Positions 33,585 through 44,634 of a DNA stretch of 64,000 nt are shown here, in pieces. The notes beneath the pieces are model-generated. The model saw only the letters and a list, made by a program, of their open reading frames with translations. It did not search any database and had not been told where the DNA came from. The translations under genes and the position numbers were made by a program. This DNA is from Campanula takesimana. Its lineage: Eukaryota > Streptophyta > Magnoliopsida > Asterales > Campanulaceae. The stretch lies in assembly GCA_026119855.1 (NCBI GenBank), contig JAOWBW010000323.1:1488001-1552000 (forward strand), read 5' to 3'. The stretch's first letter is position 1. Every line of letters starts with the position of its first letter.

Positions 33585-35294
33585 CTAAATAGCTTCTTTA
33601 TAGCTACTGGGAACTTCTTCAATCATCGGAAGAGCATATGCAACCATATCATCAAATCGAGCAGGTCTACGAGTCTCTCTTCGAGGTCTATCTCCTGCAA
33701 TAGAGTACTCTGGTTCAGCATCCTGTTCATTTTCATCCGCATTGTGGATTGGCTCCACCTGATTGGAGTTCTCCGAACACTCCTCCTCCTGTTCAACATT
33801 TTCAAATACAGGCTTAACAACAGGATTAAATACAACTTTTTGTACCTGCGTAGGGGCTTCATTTTCTTTTTCTTCCTTCTTCAAAGTCATCACCGAATCA
33901 TCAAATGTCACGTCTCGGCTCTTGACAATTTTTCTTGTTTCAGGGCACCACAACCTGAAACCCTTGACACCACTGCTGAAGCCCATAAATTTGGCTTTTT
34001 TTGCTCGAGTGTCCAACTTCGAATCATCAACATGACAATATGTAGGGCATCCAAATATGTGCAACTGGTCGTAATCTCTGACTGGTTCACCAGACCATAC
34101 TTCAAGAGGTATCTTCCCACCATTTCCAGTTGTAGGCAACCGATTCACTAACTCAACTGCATAGTTGAGAGCTTCAGCCCAAAAAGCCTTACTCAAACCC
34201 GCTTGGGATAACATGCAACGGACCTTTTGCACCAAGGTCTGCTTCATCCTTTCTGCAACTCCATTCTGCTGCGGCTTGCCAAGAATAGTAAAGTGTCGAA
34301 CTATGCCCTCTTTTCTACACACTTCCAAGAATGGATCATACTTGTACTCACCACCATTATCTGATCGCAGCTTCTTAATCTTGCGGCCCGTCTGGTTCTC
34401 TACCATTTTATTCCATTCAAGGAAGACACTAAGAACCTCGTTCTTGTGCTTCATGGGGTATATCCAAACTCTCCTAGAGTAATCATCAATAAAGGTGACG
34501 AACCACCTTTTTCCACCCAACGAAGCATTCTTCGTAGGACCCCATACATCCGGGTGAACATAATCCAACACACCTTCGGTTCTATGTACCGCAATATCAA
34601 ACTTCATCCTTCTATGCTTTCCATAGACACAATGTTCACAAAATTCAACTTTACCAGTTTTGGCACCTTTGAGCACGCCTTGATTCACCAAAGTCTGCAG
34701 GGGATTTTCTCCAACATGTCCAAGTCTCATGTGCCACAATTTTGACATGTCTACCTCATTAGAGCTTGCTACGGCCGCTTGTTCAACAAATGTGCTTCCA
34801 TTGAGGTAGTACAAGTTACCTCTCCGGGTCCCTTTTATTACTACCAAAACTCATTGAGTTACTTTTAGGTGACCCCCATCCAAAGTGATGCGATAGACTT
34901 TTGCATCCAAGGCTCCAAGAGAAATTAAATTCTTCTTCAAATCAGGGACATAACGAACTTCGGTGAGCTTACGAACAACTCCATCAAACATCTTCAAATG
35001 CACAGTACCAATTCCCCTTGTTCTGCAAGTGTTGTTGTTACCCATGTAAACAACTCCACCATCTAGCTCTTCAAATGTCGAGAACATTTCTTTGTGAGGA
35101 CACATGTGGTAAATGTATCCGAAATCCAAGATCCACTCATCAACATGACTGACTGAAACTGAGAGTGAGACCGTCAAAGCGTCATATCCGTTGCTGTCTT
35201 CCCTCCTAGCCACATTTGCTTTTGACTCATTCTTCTTGTTCTTTATTTTCGAGCAATCTTTCTTCCAATGACCCTTCTTCCGGCAATAGCACAT
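33585..35294 (-). pseudogene. Copia zinc knuckle, protease and integrase
   Basis: 35294-34851 has a CCHC knuckle (CRKKGHWKKDC) and a decayed protease (WILDFGYIYHMC; the usual catalytic DSG is altered to DFG). An in-frame stop at 34851 separates it from the integrase (34847-33585), which has the HMRLGH...CEHCVYGK zinc finger, then the catalytic core with HPDVWGP, SDNGGEY and QQNGVAER. The integrase joins new DNA to the genome; all three acidic residues look present. Confidence 0.9.
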
Positions 35295-36062
35295 TCATCT
35301 TTGCCGACTTTCTTTGGATCAACAGATTGTCCTCTTGATCTCGACCGGGAACGACCACGATCTCCATTGTTTCTACTAGTAGTCCTCCCACGAACAGTAA
35401 GAGCATCCGAATCTGAGTCTCGAAAGGTTCCTTTATCCTTCCTCCGTACCTCGTTATTCATCAAAGCATTAGAAACATCATCAAAACAAATTTCATATTT
35501 TCCATGCAACAAGATAGTAGTCAAATGTTCATATGACTCAGGCAAAGAATTTAACAATAACAAAGCCTTATCATCATCGGCTACATCAACATCTAAATTT
35601 TGCAAATCGGTAATAGTTTTGTTAAATTCATTCAAATGTTCAGTCATTGAATTACCTTTCTTGTAATCAAAGCGGAATAGTTTTTTTATTCAAGTAGAGT
35701 TTGTTCTCTACACATTTCTGCATATATTTGGCCTCCAATATGTCCCAAAGCTCCTTTGCCAAAGAGACTTTCATAAACATATATTTTTGGTCCGTCCCCA
35801 AACAAGAACGAATTGTTCCACAAGCTTGGCGATTTAGCTTCTTCCATTCGGACTCTTCCATTTCTTCGGGCTTCTCCTCGAGGGTGAATTCGAGGTCTTG
35901 CATCGCCAAAAGATCCAAAACATCGCCTTGCCAAATTCCAAAATTGTTTCTCCCATCAAAATTTTCAACTTTGAGATTAGTACTAGACACCCTTGGCCCA
36001 CGTTTTTGTGACTTAGTACTAACTTTAGCTTCGCCATTGCACAAAATTGCTTCCAAAAACAA
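35243..36062 (-). pseudogene. Copia Gag, frameshifted
   Basis: The N-terminal half (36062-35667) has KVENFDGRNNFGIWQGDVLD and WDILEAKY, the copia Gag fold. The second half (35647-35243) has MTEHLNEFN, LLNSLPESYEHL and an Arg/Ser-rich tail. Frameshifts lie near 36030 (just after a possible ATG at 36037) and 35660-35690. Confidence 0.88.
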
Positions 36063-36189
36063 TTATCCGAATACGAGAGAAAACAAACAGATTCTGGAAA
36101 AATAAATTTCCAAGACAGAAATAACAAATGACTTATCTCAATATGTGATATGTGAGGAAGCACCAAGTAGAACAACTTCTACAACCAAA

Positions 36190-36201
36190 GCTCTTGATAC
36201 C
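36190..36201 (-). other. Copia primer binding site
   Basis: The minus strand reads GGTATCAAGAGC, close to the initiator-tRNA-Met site TGGTATCAGAGC. Element B begins at the very next base. Confidence 0.75.
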
Positions 36202-36894
36202 TGTAGATACCCCGGGAGAGCCTACTACTTGGCTAGAGCGGTGAATTATCCTAGGATGTCTAACTTGTTTTAATTGTAGAGTCGCCACCTATTTTTTAGA
36301 GGAACATAAGAAAAACCTAATAATTATATCCTAAGTTTGATTACGAAAAACAGAGATTCTTGTTATGAGGTTCGGGGGTGTAAGTACCCCAATCTGAATT
36401 TGACATACATTAGAGGAATTCTTGGTACGATTTAGGGATAAACCAATGGGCCAGGACCGCACTAGGATAAACCTAATATTCCAGGACTGAACTGGAATTA
36501 AACTTAGAAAAATCCAGAAGCTCGCTAAGTCGAGTCGTACGGATGGTTTGGGTACTTGAGGGGTTGAGCCGTACGGCTATGTTGGGCACCCTCAGTCCTT
36601 AAAAATTGAACCCCATGCTGATCATTTCAGAGGGGGAGAAAACGTTTTGTGTGTTGATACTCTGCCAGTTTGAGAGCAAAAACTGTGAGTGATACACATT
36701 TGAGTGAAAAGTGAGGAAGATAGGCCATGACCATCATAGGTGAAGCCTCCTTCTCCCCATCTTCTTCTTCATCTCAAACTCTTTTTGTTATTGTTCATAT
36801 TACTTGTTTACTTTGTGTTATTTCTTATTATTTTTGCAAGCCTTGTCCATTCAAGCACTTTACATTTTTTGCAAGTCTTGTCCATTTCAAGCAC

Positions 36895-36898
<4 letters not shown>

Positions 36899-36952
<54 letters not shown>
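36899..36952. repeat. (TA)n at the left edge of the viral insert
   Basis: About 27 uninterrupted TA units. The matching site in C's LTR (about 56437-56452) is only 'atatctatatattat'. A second TA run (39739-39792) belongs to the LTR itself. Confidence 0.97.
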
Positions 36953-36956
<4 letters not shown>

Positions 36957-37112
36957 TTTGTTCTTTTCTTGGGACAGTTTTAGCGGGATATGACCATTTA
37001 TCTGGTAAAGTTATTTCATTCCATTTAATTGTTTTTGGTATATTTATATTAGCTTTTGTTTTGTCAATTTCCCAAAAAATGGTTTCTCCTATTTTGTTTC
37101 TGTTAAAAGCAT
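36953..37112 (-). pseudogene. Pararetroviral movement-protein distal piece
   Basis: The minus strand has an open stretch of about 50 codons that reads like the region after the 30K-type movement-protein core (ITLPDKW). At 37112 the homology switches to the other strand, marking a breakpoint. Confidence 0.6.
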
Positions 37113-37411
37113 TAGGACAATCCTGTATTCATAACTTTAAAATTAATCCATCTACTAGAAAAAATAAAAATATAATGTTTACTAAACAAATTCCCCCTCC
37201 TAAGAACACTTTAGTTATACCTGAAGTCAAACCAACACTCCATGATCCTCTAAATGACTTAATGAATAAAATAAAAACACATTTAAAAGTAAAAGAGGAA
37301 ACAAGTACAAGTACAAATATCCGAATGTTAACAGACTATAATGACAAAACCTCAGAATCAGATATCTCTTCTGATAATGAATATAACTCTTCTATTCGTA
37401 AAATTACCTAA
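37112..37411 (+). pseudogene. Pararetroviral polyprotein piece, plus strand
   Basis: Open to the stop at 37411. It is Pro/Lys-rich, then acidic and Ser-rich, as in linkers of caulimovirid polyproteins. No catalytic domain. It is opposite in strand to the pieces on both sides. Confidence 0.45.
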
Positions 37412-37574
37412 CCAACTCATGATTTACTATTTGTCTTGCTTTTCGGATACACTTCCTTACCTAATGGATGCACGACTTACACTTCCTAATGCGTGACTTA
37501 GACCTAGGTGACACACCGACTCGGGACAAATAAGTAAATTGTTTAAGCTAGTTAAATAATTTTGTTGAATGATA

Positions 37575-37587
37575 GGCTCTGATACCA
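37575..37587 (-). other. Pararetroviral primer binding site
   Basis: The minus strand reads TGGTATCAGAGCC, the exact initiator-tRNA-Met complement used by caulimovirids to start minus-strand DNA. It sits in a non-coding AT-rich stretch (37412-37761) that fits the viral intergenic region. Confidence 0.75.
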
Positions 37588-37761
37588 AAGATCAGAGGTC
37601 CGATTTTAAAGCATGCATATTAAGATAATAACAATAATAAACATAAAAATATCAAAATAAATATCGCATGAATTGTGAATAGTAAATTTGACTTTTTCTA
37701 CAGTAACTTTGACTTTTGAAAATACGTATACGTAGGCTTTCGTTCAACCTCAGTTTATCCG

Positions 37762-38010
37762 TCACCCGTAGGTCTGGAAGGTTAGTGGTGTTAAAATATC
37801 TAAAGTTAAGATGTCCATTATGTGAGGATCTGTTAAAGAAATTGTAAAGTTTGGATAGCTATTAAAATGAATTGGTCCATTTGTTAAACTAGTTTCAATA
37901 GCTCCTAATAGCGAATCTGTATAGTTTAGATGTCTAACATCTCTTAAGGCTATTTGTATGCTTGTGTTTAATCCTTCCAACATAGTCTTAATCCTGTGAT
38001 ATTTACACAA
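37762..38010 (-). pseudogene. Pararetroviral movement-protein core piece
   Basis: 82 codons matching the 30K-superfamily core (an ALRDVRH, SLLGAIETSL, GPIHF pattern). The family protein lets virus pass through plasmodesmata. Truncated at both ends; overlaps the capsid-region frame on its right. Confidence 0.75.
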
Positions 38011-38516
38011 GTAATTAAGTCTCCATAGGTAAGATTATCATAGGATATTTGTCCGTATTTTTGTTCTATCGTATCTTTTACTTTTTCTGAAAATAGGCCT
38101 GGTAGTCCAGTAATAAATTTTTCTTTCCAATGATAATTATTTGGGTCAGCAAGATTAAAAACTCTTTTAAGAAAATTTTCTTTATACCATTTAAATTGTT
38201 CTAATTTTCTGCATTTTAGGTTTTGTAATATTTCAGAATTTCTTTCAGTATATAAATCTATGTCTCCTATAAAGTGAGTTGTAATGTTAAATATTAAGTA
38301 TATTAATTGTGCAGGAGTTTGATTTCCATTTTCATCTAATACTGGGTGTCCATCTTGGTCTGCCTTTATAGCTTCTAAAATTTGTGTTTTTATTTGATGT
38401 GCTAGTAATTTATCCCACCAAGTTCTTAATTGACCAGTGAATCCTAATATAATGTTTTCAACTGCTTGGCGTTCTGTAATATTTGTAGATTTGTAGATAT
38501 TTCCTACAATTATCAT
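37968..38516 (-). pseudogene. Pararetroviral capsid-region piece
   Basis: 182 codons with the pattern FTGQLRTWWDK ... WKEKFITGLPGLF, the conserved core of caulimovirid capsid proteins. In known polyproteins the movement protein comes first; here the capsid piece precedes it on the same strand, so the order is rearranged. It lacks its basic C-terminus. Confidence 0.75.
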
Positions 38517-38594
38517 TTCTTTTGTAATATTTATTAAAACAAATTAAAAAAGGAAACTACTCAAACAAGAAAAGAATTAGGACATTGATGTGAA

Positions 38595-38831
38595 CAATTT
38601 GGTTTTGATAAACTAAAATCTCCATACAAAAAGAAAAATTACACTCAACATAGAAGCCCATATTACAAAAATAATACATATAGGAGAAAATATAGAAAAA
38701 CAAATAAAAACTACCAAAACAATCCCCCTGCTTATTACAATAAAAATAAAAAAGCACATTTTCAGAAAAGATACAACAATAATAAAAATAATACAAAGTA
38801 TAAAAAATCCTTTATGAAGATGGATCGGTAG
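38595..38831 (+). pseudogene. Pararetroviral basic capsid tail, opposite strand
   Basis: 79 codons on the plus strand, very rich in Lys, Arg, Asn and Tyr, like the basic stretch at the end of caulimovirid capsid proteins that binds nucleic acid. It lies next to the capsid core but inverted relative to it. A polar open stretch continues to about 39110. Confidence 0.55.
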
Positions 38832-39299
38832 ATCTAAAATTCAAAAGAACTCAGTCACTCAGTCGAAACAAAAAATTTTATGTCCAAGCACCATCCAGAA
38901 GATCTACATCAGGAAGATATGAATTTCCACAAACTAATAAATATGAATTCCCACAAAACACTAAATATGAAGATAGTTCTTCACAAAATGAAACTGTTTT
39001 TGAAAATGAAACAAATATTGAAATTCCACAACAAACAAACAATATTGGAGCAAACAGAGAAGGAATTAATGTTACTTAAAACAATTCCAAGTACTCGAGG
39101 CGAGAGTAGTAAACTTACTTGTTTATTGCAAATTGTTGAAAATACAAGATGGTTGATCAAGATGAGTACAATAGATTTTTTGAGAGAGAGAGAGAATTTA
39201 AAACTGATACTAAATTTGCCTGCCTCTTACAATGAGCTATCTAATGTTTATATACTACTGAACTTTTGTCTTGCAGGTCGGCAGGAGGAATCTTCTTTT

Positions 39300-39385
39300 G
39301 AAATTTTGTGACCAGTGGGCCAGGGCGGCTGAATTATTTGTTGAATTTTGTGACCAGTGGGCCAGGGCGGCTGAATTATTTGTTG
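39300..39385. repeat. 42-bp tandem duplication in the viral insert
   Basis: 'tgaccagtgggccagggcgg' begins at 39309 and again at 39351, with matching flanks. Two copies only. Confidence 0.9.
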
Positions 39386-39486
39386 CAGATGCCTTCTTCT
39401 TTTGAATTATTTGTTGGAGATGCCTTCTTCTTTTTGTGTGGGCCATGGTGACTGAGATGGTGGAGAGATCTTCTTTTTGTGCAGCT

Positions 39487-39702
39487 TTACAGATCTAATT
39501 CTAGATCGTCTGGTTGTGTGTAGAAGTCATCATTGGGTTGTGTATCACCTTCGTTCATAGAGGATGAACTTCCTTCATCACTAAGTTGGACCATTAGTCG
39601 TTCAAGATCCGTTGGATTTGTACATTTATCCATCTGGGACATAATCTGTTGTTTTTTGGCTAGAAACTCTTCATTATATTTGTGATTGTTTGAGTATATC
39701 AT
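39487..39702 (-). pseudogene. Pararetroviral-like polar ORF at the right junction
   Basis: 71 codons, charged and Ser-rich (LMVQLSDEGSSSSMNEG), ending at the junction with the host LTR. Probably another polyprotein linker. No domain recognised. Confidence 0.4.
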
Positions 39703-39737
39703 ACAAGTCTTGTCTTCTCAAGCTATATACATTATTG

Positions 39738-39797
<60 letters not shown>

Positions 39798-41739
39798 TAT
39801 GATTATATATGTACATTAGAACCAAATCATGAGGTGATTCAAGGTTCCCTTCATACCTAGTGTATGATTGTGGGGTAAAACCTAAACATGATCATGGTTT
39901 GTTAAGTTTTATGTTGATTTTGTTCTTGTTTGGCTATGAGAGTCATGATTGGGTGATAAAGTTTCAATCTTTATCATCCCAACCATGACCTAGCCATAAA
40001 ATCACCAAGCATGGGACATAAAGATCCAATCTTTATGTTACATCTTTGTTTCTAAAGGTTTAATCTTGCATAATAAGTCCATTTTGATGGTAAAGTTTCA
40101 ATCTTTACTCATCAAATGGTCATTTTGGCCCAAAGGGCATGTTCATCAACTTTCTCAAAATTTCCCCAATGATTGTCTTAATCACACCCAAAACCTTTGT
40201 TTTTGGTGTCTAATTTGTGATCAATGACATAGGGATGATTAAATCCATGTTTTTGTTAAAGAAAATAACTGAAAATGATCATTTCAGTCCAGTTTCAGCA
40301 ACAACACTTTGTTTTGCCTGAAACTGGACAGTTTTCTGATAAACATTCAAAAACCCTGGAATGCTCTCCCTAGCCGTATGGCTACTTTGGCCAGGGAGTG
40401 CATTTTCCAGTTTCTTCCCTTTCTGACTGAAATGTTTGCAAAATAACCCTTTTCTGTTAAATAATTAACCAGTTTTGTTAAAACGTCAGTTTCTCCCATT
40501 TTTTAAATATACACACACACATGCACTTTTGTTAACTAACGTTAGGGATACTCGGTCCTATCCGAGGCGACTTGGGTGACTTAAAACTCTTCCGAAGGCG
40601 TAACCTGACCTCCGAACTAATAGAATCTCTAACCTTTCCATTTGTTGGGTTAAATAATTAACAAATGTGGCGACTCCGTTATGTTTTGCGTGATAACCGT
40701 GTTTGGTGTTTCGCCCTTCGAAACGAAAACCTTTCGTTTCCTTCGTCACTGGACGGGATCCTTACAGGGGGTTAGGTTACGAGATGGAAAGTACTTAAAC
40801 ACCCATCTCGCCCGACTAATGTCGGTCTTGCTTGATCAAAGTCTACATAAATGATATAATGTTCTTCCTATTCTTAATAATAAAAGGAGTATTAAAATGT
40901 GTTTTGGAATGTAGGGAGATAACTCCTTGACTAGCTTCAATGAAGTGAAGTAGTCTTTGGTGTCATGTCCCAAAATGATTTGGGTGATTGTACGTTTGAT
41001 GAAATAAAAGAGAAGAAAAGAGATGAAGTAGAGAAGAAAAGGAGAAATGGAGTTTTACTTAAACTTCAAGTGACTTCAAACACTTCTTGATGAATTACTT
41101 TGGAAAATACCTTGGAAATGATTTGTGTATAGTTTTTTGTAAGTAGAATTTTCGGTCTTTTGAAATGGTGGATTATGAGGGTTTTTATAGTTGAAAACAA
41201 AGTGCTTTTGGTGCCAAAACTCAGTCACCAAGAAATATTTCCCGTGCAAAATCATGTAAAATAAGCAAGGGAGAGATTATTGGAAAGAAATCTGTAACTG
41301 ACGCCCAGAGGAGCGCGCTTCCCACCTTGGGTGTGGAAGGCGCGCGCTTCTGGCTCCTATGGTAGGAGGCGCGCGACTTAGGGATGGATTTTTTGACAGA
41401 ATAGACTGGAAAGTCAGTCCTGCTATTCAGTTTAGTCCCTGTACTTAACGGGGTCAGTCAGGAACTTAACGGAAGTAACAGAAACTGACAAAAAACACTT
41501 AAAAGAGGGAGAAACACAAAATCAACCGAGCAATCGGGGTGAGCGGTCTAAGGCGGGGTGTCTACAGAGCCCCTTGGCGGCGTGGATTGCGAAGCAAAAT
41601 GCGCCAACGAAAGAAAAGACATCCACCGAGGACATCACCAAGAAAAAGTAAAGACTCAATGAAAGCAGGAATTTGAAATTGCGAGAGATAGGGGTGCGCT
41701 CCCTGTGTGAGCGGCTTTTGTTGATAGAGGAGGTGGCAT

Positions 41740-42230
41740 GATCTGTTTGTGAATCCGCCGGTTGAATCTGTTGGATGAATTTGTTAGTGAATCTATTGGA
41801 ATGAGTTTGTTAGTAAACCCCCTATTGACGAATCCGTTGGTGAATCCATTAGATGAATCCGTTAGTGAATCCCTTGAATGAGTCCGTTGGTGAACCCTTG
41901 TTGACAAATCCGTTGGTGAATCCGTTAGATGAATCCGTTAGTGAATCCTTTGAATGAGTCCGTTGGTGAACCCTCGTTGACGAATCCGTTGGTGAATCCG
42001 TTAGATGAATCCATTGGTGAATCCCTTGAATGAGTCCGTTGGTGAACCCTCGTTGACGAATCCATTGGTGAATCCGTTAGATGAATCCGTTAGTGAATCC
42101 CTTGAATGAGTCCGTTGGTGAACCCTCGTTGACGAATCCGTTAGATGTATCCGTTAGTGAATCCCTTGAATGAGTCCGTTGGTGAACCCTTATTTTGTCA
42201 AATCCGTTGGTGAATCCGTTATGTTGCTTA
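41740..42230. repeat. About 78-bp tandem repeat in element B 3' region
   Basis: Roughly six units built from smaller 'gaatccgttggt' and 'gaatccgttagat' words; 'gagtccgttggtgaacc' recurs at about 41880, 41957, 42033, 42110 and 42175. It lies between the antisense ORF and the polypurine tract. Confidence 0.88.
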
Positions 42231-42850
42231 AGAAGTGGTGATTTCAGTGGTTCCTCATGGACTGAATTGCTGTTTGTAGCTGTCTCTGACGTGTGCCGTT
42301 CGGAGCTACACTTGCTGTTGACTTTATGACTTTTGTAGGGGTGCGGGCACAGTTGACTGCGGACCGAAAGGTGAAGTTTTCCCTTTAGAGAGGAAAATGT
42401 CGAGACTGACCTTGAAATAAGAAAGACATTACCTATTTTTAGTGAAAGTTTCTATCTAATTTCAGTTTAGACGTGCCTTAGGGGTGGACCAAATTAATGT
42501 GTGCCCAAAGTGTATTCAGAGGCGGAGTGGTAGTCTCGATCCCGCTGATTTTGGGAATGTCTGAGCTCTGCTTCCCTGTGATTTCTTTCTTTGACAAGGG
42601 CCAATTGAGGCGTTTTTGGAATGGGAAGCGTACGCCTCGGCTAGTGACTGTGGGACGCGTGCGCTTCCCAAGTGGGTGGCGGGAGGCGCGCGCCTCTGGG
42701 GAGTGAATTCCGGGGCTTGACATTTGCTGGCTAAAAGATCCCCAACAGCTATAATATTAGCTTCTATTCGAACACATTCTCTCAATAGCTTTTTTCTGCC
42801 ATTTTTGATATCTCTTCTTTGCTCAATTTTGCTTGTAATCAACATTTTTC

Positions 42851-44250
42851 ATGGCTTCCAATTCTTTTGTTCTCTATGCCAAGGTTGTTGGTGAGTATGA
42901 GAAGGACCTGTAAACCTTTGTTTACTCTTTCAAGACCCACCCCAAGAAGGCTTTCGTGAAGGATTTTGGGTTTCAAATACTCTTCACGCTTCGGACCTTA
43001 AAGACGGATTAGGACTTTTTGAAGGCTGCTGCAACCTTTTGGGATTGTGACTGTCACACTTTCAACTTTTCGATGAATGAAATGGTACCGTCTGTTGATG
43101 ATTTTGGTGCTCTTCTCGGGATGCCGTTGGTGGGTCACATTGCCGTCCCTAAATACCATCATGGCGTCATTGATTCTTGTTCTGGCTTGTTGAACCTTCC
43201 CATCGGAGATGTGAGGAAGATGTTGCATGGTACCGTGGTAGATATAACCGAGTTTCCAATGTTATTCAGCTTGCATTTGGAGGACCCGATGGTTCAGTCC
43301 TTCAAGAGGAATGCCATGGAAGTTTGCCTTTTCAGCGAGACTCTTTTTGCTACACCCTTCGGGACAGCGGATGCACAGTTGGCTGAGGTAATCTTGCAGG
43401 CAAAGGAGCAACGGTTTAGCATAATTCCTCTCATAGTGGGGGAAGCTCTGCATGGCCTTGATGAGCTGCATCGGACAGGTGAGATGCGTCGGGGAAGCCC
43501 CTTGCTATTGACTATATGGCTTCGAGAGCATTTCAGGATTTATTCTTCGGATGGCGATCTGTCTCCTTTTGCTGTTCATAGGAGAAAATTGCTGATCCGA
43601 GACTTAACCGAGGATAGTTGGAAAAATTCTTTGCTTCTCGGGCGTCGGCCGACATTGAGTGGTTCCCTCCCTCTTTGGGTCTTCGTCCTTTTATGGAGTG
43701 GACCTCGGGCTTTGAGCATGTGGTCTTACCCGGCTTGAGAGACTCTTCATTTTACCATCCGGAGCGGGTTTGAAGCAGTTTGGTCGCCAACAGATTATTC
43801 CTTTCCCTAGGAGTGGGGGTGTTTCATCCAGTCTCGTATATGGGTCCGGACTTTTCAGCGGAGCTTCAGTCAGCTTGGGGAGATGACCACCATCGGTGGG
43901 CTTCTGCCCCTATTTACTGGGGTAGTATCTTTCTTCCCGAGAGTTATTTGGACTATCTGTTTGGAACTCTTTACCGCGGCATTACTTGGGTTGACGTGCT
44001 TCGCGCTGAGTTGTTAGGAAAAGACTTTGAGCCTAGCAGTGCATTGCGGTATAAGGAAGCCGCTGCTGATTCGCATAATATTTTGGCTGACCCTTTCGGT
44101 ACCCCTTTGGATAGCTTCTATGCTCGGAGGCGCATTGCCGTGTAGAAGGTTTTGGTCCGCCTCAGTGTTCCTAGGCCTCCCAAGAAGAATAGGATTGAGA
44201 GCCGTTCGGGTGGCCTTTCAAAGGCTAAGAGAAAATTAGATTTTCCCTAG
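42851..44250 (+). pseudogene. Antisense ORF with plant mobile domain (PMD)
   Basis: Plus strand, opposite to element B's pol. From the ATG at 42851 one frame runs to 43738 with two stops (near 42911 and 43008), then shifts frame into 43780-44145 and on to about 44248. It reads FNFSMNEMVPSVDDFGALLG, the conserved core of the plant mobile domain (aminotransferase-like/PMD family, as in MAIN and MAIL1 and in Tat retrotransposons), later PIYWGSIFLPESYLDYLFG, and a basic tail (PPKKNRIE, KAKRKL) that could be a nuclear signal. Antisense ORFs of this kind are known between pol and the 3' LTR of some Tat elements. The function of the element-borne copy is not settled. This copy is inactive. Confidence 0.8.
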
Positions 44251-44399
44251 TACCCCAAGATTGCAATTAATAGACCACTTGTTCAGGATTTAATGCTTTA
44301 TTGTCTTTTATTGCTCAACAAGATCCATTGCAGTGGTTAAAATAATTCAAGAGATGAATAAAAATTGCATTTTGTTATGACTTGATTAGGTAAAAAATT

Positions 44400-44634
44400 A
44401 TGTTTTAGACCACACCCGAAGGTTGCCTACGTTCCTCTTGTAGAGAGGCTCAGGTCTCCGTAGTTCAAACAAATAAAGACCATTATTTTTTGTGTGCACC
44501 TTGTTTTTTGCCTAGACCACCCTTCTGGGTTTTCAATCTAGCGGGTTTCTTTTTTGCACGTGCTCTAATTTATGCCTAGGCCGCCCTTGCGGGTTTTCAA
44601 CCTGGAGAGCATTTTTTTTAATGGTCTTTATTTG
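44400..44634 (-). repeat. Short repeats downstream of element B integrase
   Basis: Two units near 44500-44610 read on the plus strand 'gcctaggccgcccttgcggg' and 'ttttcaacctgg'. The reverse complement of the same module occurs twice in element C at 63095-63235, in the corresponding place after gag. Confidence 0.85.

Larger units (their letters stand above)
31543..36201 (-). mobile_element. Ty1/copia retrotransposon, Tork-like, 5' LTR displaced
   Basis: Minus-strand order from right to left: primer site 36201-36190, gag, protease, integrase, reverse transcriptase, RNase H, polypurine tract (minus 'ccaaggtggagat') and 3' LTR. Integrase before RT is the copia order. The Gag type and the zinc knuckle with WWxxDC-like spacing suggest the Tork lineage. 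The 5' LTR should follow 36201, but element B's LTR starts there, so the missing LTR probably lies beyond B, off the window. Confidence 0.9.
36953..39699. mobile_element. Endogenous pararetrovirus (Caulimoviridae) fragment, rearranged
   Basis: About 2.75 kb replaces nothing in the host LTR: C's LTR is continuous across the site. It contains caulimovirid movement-protein and capsid-region sequence and a tRNA-Met primer site, but in pieces on both strands. No protease, reverse transcriptase or RNase H is present. It resembles florendovirus or petunia vein clearing virus-like copies by protein style only. It is a non-functional remnant. Confidence 0.85.
36379..40766 (+). mobile_element. L1-family solo LTR (Tat-type), duplication GGGGG
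   Basis: Starts TGTAAGTACCCC and ends GGGATCCTTACA, as does the LTR of element C at 55912-57453. GGGGG lies outside both ends (36374-36378 and 40767-40771). Without the viral insert it is about 1.6 kb, like C's 1.54 kb. No internal region follows, so it is a solo LTR. Its TATA position reads 'ttaaaaattg' where C has 'ctataaattg'. Confidence 0.85.
36202..41566 (-). repeat. Element B 3' LTR, split by the L1 solo LTR
   Basis: Minus-strand start TGTAGACACCCCG at 41566, end GGGGTATCTACA at 36202; the termini are near-perfect inverted repeats. A purine tract (minus 'gccaaggggctc') abuts the start. Without the 36379-40766 insertion it is about 0.97 kb. A TATA box is visible at 41182-41189 on the minus strand. 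Confidence 0.85.

Noticed and set aside
33285..34151. Plus-strand ORF of 288 codons
   Set aside because: It is antisense to the copia integrase, has no family resemblance and is a frame shadow.
43262..43471. Minus-strand ORF inside the PMD region
   Set aside because: The plus strand carries the recognisable domain.
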